DNA from: an uncultured Porphyromonadaceae bacterium
GTDB taxonomy: Bacteria; Bacteroidota; Bacteroidia; Bacteroidales; Muribaculaceae
NCBI GenBank assembly: GCA_947178685.1
Contig: CAMWZE010000084.1
Span: 1 to 6,678 of the forward strand
Direction: 5' to 3'
DNA length: 6,678 nucleotides
Positions 5,359 through 6,678 of the stretch are shown here, in pieces. A program made the position numbers and the translations under genes. The stretch's first letter is position 1. Every line of letters starts with the position of its first letter. The notes beneath the pieces were generated by a model that saw only the letters and a program-made list of their open reading frames with translations, had not been told where the DNA came from and did no database searches.

Positions 5359-5593
5359 CAACTACCTCCTTTTCCGGAAAGAGATACGCAGCATCCACAT
5401 TAAGGGTGTCCGCTATGATATTGCAGATTAGTTTTTCTGGCTTGAACTTACCGCTTATCCACATCCGTACGGTCAACTCAGACCGACCTGTGGCAGCTGC
5501 AAGGTCCTTGATCATGGCTCTTGCAGGCGACTCCACTTGGGCTTTCTTCTTTTCCTCGTAGAGCTTTTTCAATGATATTTTCCTTTTATCCAC
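5348..5593 (-). CDS. Cro-like small HTH regulator
   Basis: The 81-residue protein has a basic N-terminus (1-18, KKLYEEKKK) and a lambda-repressor-type helix-turn-helix at about 27-72: MIKDLAAATGRSELTVRMWISGK with the recognition helix near 38-48, then KLICNIIADTLNVDAAYLFPE. It starts with GTG at 5593; the next ATG (residue 27) would cut into the domain. It is first in the leftward operon, opposite the XRE repressor gene, the position of Cro in phage switches. It probably binds the TGATTAA sites in the intergenic region to repress the opposing promoter or limit its own. That role is inferred from position and size. Confidence 0.7.
   Translation of the reverse strand: MDKRKISLKKLYEEKKKAQVESPARAMIKDLAAATGRSELTVRMWISGKFKPEKLICNIIADTLNVDAAYLFPEKEVVDGL
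5364..5371 (-). promoter_or_regulatory. Full Shine-Dalgarno AAGGAGGT
   Basis: An eight-base Shine-Dalgarno sequence lies five bases before the ATG at 5358, inside the end of the Cro-like gene. Bacteroidales genes seldom use one, and no other start in this window has a comparable sequence. It may ensure strong or independent translation of the AlpA-like protein. Confidence 0.65.
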
Positions 5594-5598
5594 TATAT

Positions 5599-5617
5599 TG
5601 ATTAATTTAGTGATTAA
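5599..5617. promoter_or_regulatory. Operator-like direct repeat TGATTAA x2
   Basis: TGATTAA occurs at 5599-5605 and 5611-5617 with a 12-bp period, just outside the Cro-like start and immediately before the -33 box of the rightward promoter. The same heptamer forms the inverted repeat at 5736-5755 on the other side of the region, so both promoters have a candidate operator for a common regulator. Confidence 0.5.
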
Positions 5618-5621
5618 ATAT

Positions 5622-5652
5622 TTTGTTTTATCAGATATAATGACTAACTTTG
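5622..5652 (+). promoter_or_regulatory. Promoter for the XRE repressor gene
   Basis: TTTG at 5622-5625, a 19-bp spacer and TAACTTTG at 5645-5652 match the Bacteroidales -33/-7 consensus fully. Transcription would begin near 5659 and give a leader of about 112 bases before the ATG at 5771. Confidence 0.75.
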
Positions 5653-5671
5653 CAGTTGTATTAGCGACATA

Positions 5672-5734
5672 TTATGCAATATAGTTTGACTATCTGAATA
5701 ATTTAACCACAAAGGTACAAAATTTATTGCATAA
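5672..5734. promoter_or_regulatory. Widely spaced inverted repeat TTATGCAAT / ATTGCATAA
   Basis: TTATGCAAT (5672-5680) and ATTGCATAA (5726-5734) are perfect 9-bp inverted copies 45 bp apart. They flank the two predicted transcription starts; the right copy lies in the spacer of the leftward promoter. A dimer bridging both sites could loop the switch. A smaller inverted repeat, TAGT-TTG-ACTA, lies between them at 5682-5692. Confidence 0.5.
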
Positions 5735-5739
5735 CTTAA
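5710..5739 (-). promoter_or_regulatory. Promoter for the leftward replication operon
   Basis: Read leftward, TACCTTTG at 5717-5710 fits the Bacteroidales -7 box, and TTA 19 bp upstream (5739-5737) is one base off the TTG -33 box. The start would be near 5703, giving a leader of about 110 bases. The -33 box lies inside the TTAATCA/TGATTAA inverted repeat, so a protein bound there should block it. Confidence 0.6.
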
Positions 5740-5755
5740 TCATTTAACTGATTAA
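5736..5755. promoter_or_regulatory. Operator-like palindrome TTAATCA-N6-TGATTAA
   Basis: This is a perfect 7-bp inverted repeat with a 6-bp spacer, overlapping the -33 box of the leftward promoter and ending 15 bases before the XRE start codon. Size and symmetry suit a helix-turn-helix dimer, most simply the XRE repressor or the Cro-like protein. Confidence 0.6.
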
Positions 5756-5770
5756 TTTTCTGGATAAATT

Positions 5771-6262
5771 ATGCGCCCTAAAGGTCAATTATTTGATTTG
5801 AAAGGCTTTAGGAATTTCTATGGCCTTACCCAAAAAGAGATTGCAGAGGCTGTCAAAAGACCCTCCAGTTTCCTTTCAGCCATTGAACATGGCAAGAGGT
5901 CGGCCCCAAAGGCATTCTTGGATGAACTGGTGATTATTTATGGAGCCAAGAATATTTCGGATTTTCTAAGTGATCCAGTGGCTCCTCTTAACGGTGATGT
6001 CAGGAATGTCAAGAACTCCTTGGTTAACTCTCCAGGAGGTATGTATGTCCCTCAGGAAGTAGCCATGAAGATAAAGGAGTCAGAGAACACTGAGCGAAGT
6101 CAGGTCAAAACCATCTCCTCGTCTGAAGCTCCTGAGACGTATCAATCATTTGTAAAGCTGCTATTGGCAGCCGAAGAAAGATTAGAAAAAGCCAATGACC
6201 GGATTCGGGAATTAGAAGCTGAAAATGCCCAACTCAAGAGAGAGTTGGACGCAAAAATTTGA
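5771..6262 (+). CDS. XRE-family repressor with C-terminal coiled coil
   Basis: The 163-residue protein has an N-terminal helix-turn-helix at about 8-56: helix 2 TQKEIAEAVKR (20-30) and recognition helix PSSFLSAIEHGKR (31-43). The middle (65-120) is Ser/Pro-rich and probably flexible. Residues 124-162 form a clear coiled coil, with KLLLAAEERLEKANDRIREL and further Leu spacing, for dimer or tetramer formation. There is no S24/LexA peptidase domain, so RecA-driven self-cleavage is not expected. It reads away from the leftward operon across a shared control region, the position of CI in a phage switch or of the master repressor in a phage satellite. No terminator of its own is visible before the tRNA-half site. 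Confidence 0.75.
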   Translation: MRPKGQLFDLKGFRNFYGLTQKEIAEAVKRPSSFLSAIEHGKRSAPKAFLDELVIIYGAKNISDFLSDPVAPLNGDVRNVKNSLVNSPGGMYVPQEVAMKIKESENTERSQVKTISSSEAPETYQSFVKLLLAAEERLEKANDRIRELEAENAQLKRELDAKI

Positions 6263-6265
6263 TAT

Positions 6266-6286
6266 GCATGCACAAACGCGTGCACA
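6266..6286. repeat. Direct repeat GCRTGCACA x2 (12-bp period)
   Basis: GCATGCACA (6266-6274) and GCGTGCACA (6278-6286) lie between the repressor stop and the attachment core, about 60-80 bp from the core. The 12-bp period equals that of the TGAACACAA pair on the other side. They may be accessory-protein or arm-type sites, but the evidence is only position and spacing. Confidence 0.35.
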
Positions 6287-6346
6287 TAATAAGAGATAAT
6301 AAAAAACTAATTAGTAATCAGACGCTTGAAGTGGTTACGTCCCTCT

Positions 6347-6388
6347 CTCATAATCAGGGAGTCCTTGGTTCAAGCCCAAGTGGGACCA
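6347..6388 (+). other. 3' half of tRNA-Met(CAU): probable integration att core
   Basis: From 6347 the sequence reads as the 3' part of a tRNA: anticodon loop CTCATAA (CAT at 6349-6351), 3' anticodon-stem strand TCAGG, variable loop GAGTC, T arm CTTGG-TTCAAGC-CCAAG (6364-6380), acceptor strand TGGGACC and discriminator A6388. CCA is not encoded. The 5' half is absent: the bases before 6347 (CCTCT) do not pair with TCAGG, and no GGTCCCA acceptor strand or D arm lies upstream. Tyrosine integrases often use a tRNA 3' half as crossover core, so this is probably one junction of an element. It cannot make a working tRNA alone. Confidence 0.8.
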
Positions 6389-6401
6389 CCTCTTAAAAAT
6401 C

Positions 6402-6439
6402 AAGCAGTTACGACAACAATCGTAGCTGCTTTTTCTTTT
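6402..6439 (+). terminator. Intrinsic terminator after the tRNA half
   Basis: AAGCAGTTACGA (6402-6413) pairs with TCGTAGCTGCTT (6420-6431) over 12 bp including one T-G pair, with loop CAACAA and a following T-rich tract. It would end tRNA transcription in the intact locus and, here, read-through from the XRE repressor gene. It may belong to the conserved att region, since it lies 13 bases after the core. Confidence 0.85.
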
Positions 6440-6443
6440 GTTT

Positions 6444-6525
6444 TGAACACAAATCTGAACACAACTCCGCGCCAACTCCATTTTGCTATGCCTTACTATG
6501 TCTTGTGTTCATCGTATTGTGCTCA
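6444..6525. repeat. Four 9-bp sites TGAACACAA, two direct and two inverted
   Basis: TGAACACAA occurs at 6444-6452 and 6456-6464 (12-bp period). Its reverse complement TTGTGTTCA occurs at 6503-6511, and TTGTGCTCA, one base different, at 6517-6525 (14-bp period). Two pairs in opposite orientation 55-140 bp from a tRNA-type core is how arm-type integrase sites or excisionase sites are arranged. No protein is identified to bind them. Confidence 0.5.
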
Positions 6526-6678
6526 ATTGATAACTTAAGGCAATCTCCACTTTCGATCCAAATCCACGCTGATTACCGGCTATTTTCTATCCAAAATAAG
6601 GTGAACGCCTGACATTATGCGCTGATACTATCTGACAACCACTGATCCCACTCAAAAAATTGGGGGTGGTATTTATAT
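6526..6678. other. Right edge, no feature seen
   Basis: No credible reading frame, RNA gene or promoter was found. The open frame covering 6326-6538 crosses the tRNA half and the terminator and is not a gene. An integrase gene, if the element's integration end lies on this side, would have to begin beyond the window. Confidence 0.5.

Noticed and set aside
6315..6390. A complete tRNA gene
   Set aside because: No 5' acceptor strand, D arm or matching 5' anticodon-stem strand lies before 6347, so only the 3' half is present.
6326..6538. Rightward 70-codon open frame
   Set aside because: It runs through the tRNA half, the terminator hairpin and the TGAACACAA repeats, so it is not a gene.

Overview
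The window looks like accessory DNA from a member of the Bacteroidales (family unresolved). The main evidence is three Bacteroidales-type promoters: a -7 box of the form TAnnTTTG with a TTG-like -33 box 19 bp upstream. Most starts also lack a Shine-Dalgarno sequence and sit in an A/T-rich context such as AACTATG, and the protein types fit Bacteroidales mobile elements. No integrase, conjugation or phage structural gene lies in the window, so the element type cannot be fixed from here.

Layout. (1) Bases 1-1450 hold no convincing gene. They carry a tandem array of about three 375-bp non-coding units full of inverted repeats, plus a short recurring motif, AATCTGAAAACG followed by an ACTTGCC-like stretch. 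(2) Bases 1447-1631 form a long imperfect inverted repeat. Its left arm carries a near-consensus promoter firing leftward into the array; its right arm carries a decayed mirror copy. (3) Bases 1705-2920 are a tight rightward cluster of five small genes: a one-helix membrane peptide, three unknown proteins (one only 55 codons and easily missed) and a DUF2958 protein. (4) Bases 2925-3007 hold two strong hairpins; the second is an intrinsic terminator for leftward transcripts. (5) Bases 3051-3434 encode an unknown rightward protein whose end overlaps, tail to tail, the last gene of the leftward operon. (6) Bases 5593-3373 are that leftward operon: a Cro-like regulator, an AlpA/excisionase-like protein, a DnaD-like winged-helix replication protein, a DnaC-like AAA+ ATPase and a second AlpA-like protein. 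(7) Bases 5594-5770 are a switch region with two face-to-face promoters and several operator-like repeats. (8) Bases 5771-6262 encode a rightward XRE repressor with a C-terminal coiled coil. (9) Bases 6347-6388 are the exact 3' half of a tRNA-Met(CAU), most likely the crossover core of a tyrosine-integrase attachment site, followed by an intrinsic terminator and a cluster of 9-bp repeats.

Working model (inference). Regions 5-9 resemble the control and replication end of an integrated temperate phage, a phage satellite or a small integrative element. The XRE repressor and the Cro-like protein would compete at the switch. The leftward operon would then supply an initiator-type protein and a helicase-loader-type ATPase, with AlpA-like proteins possibly acting on excision or integrase expression. 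The small-gene cluster and the hairpin array to the left look like a separate accessory module. The most unusual parts are the transcribed-looking palindromic array with its outward promoter and the tRNA-half attachment site with its flanking repeats.
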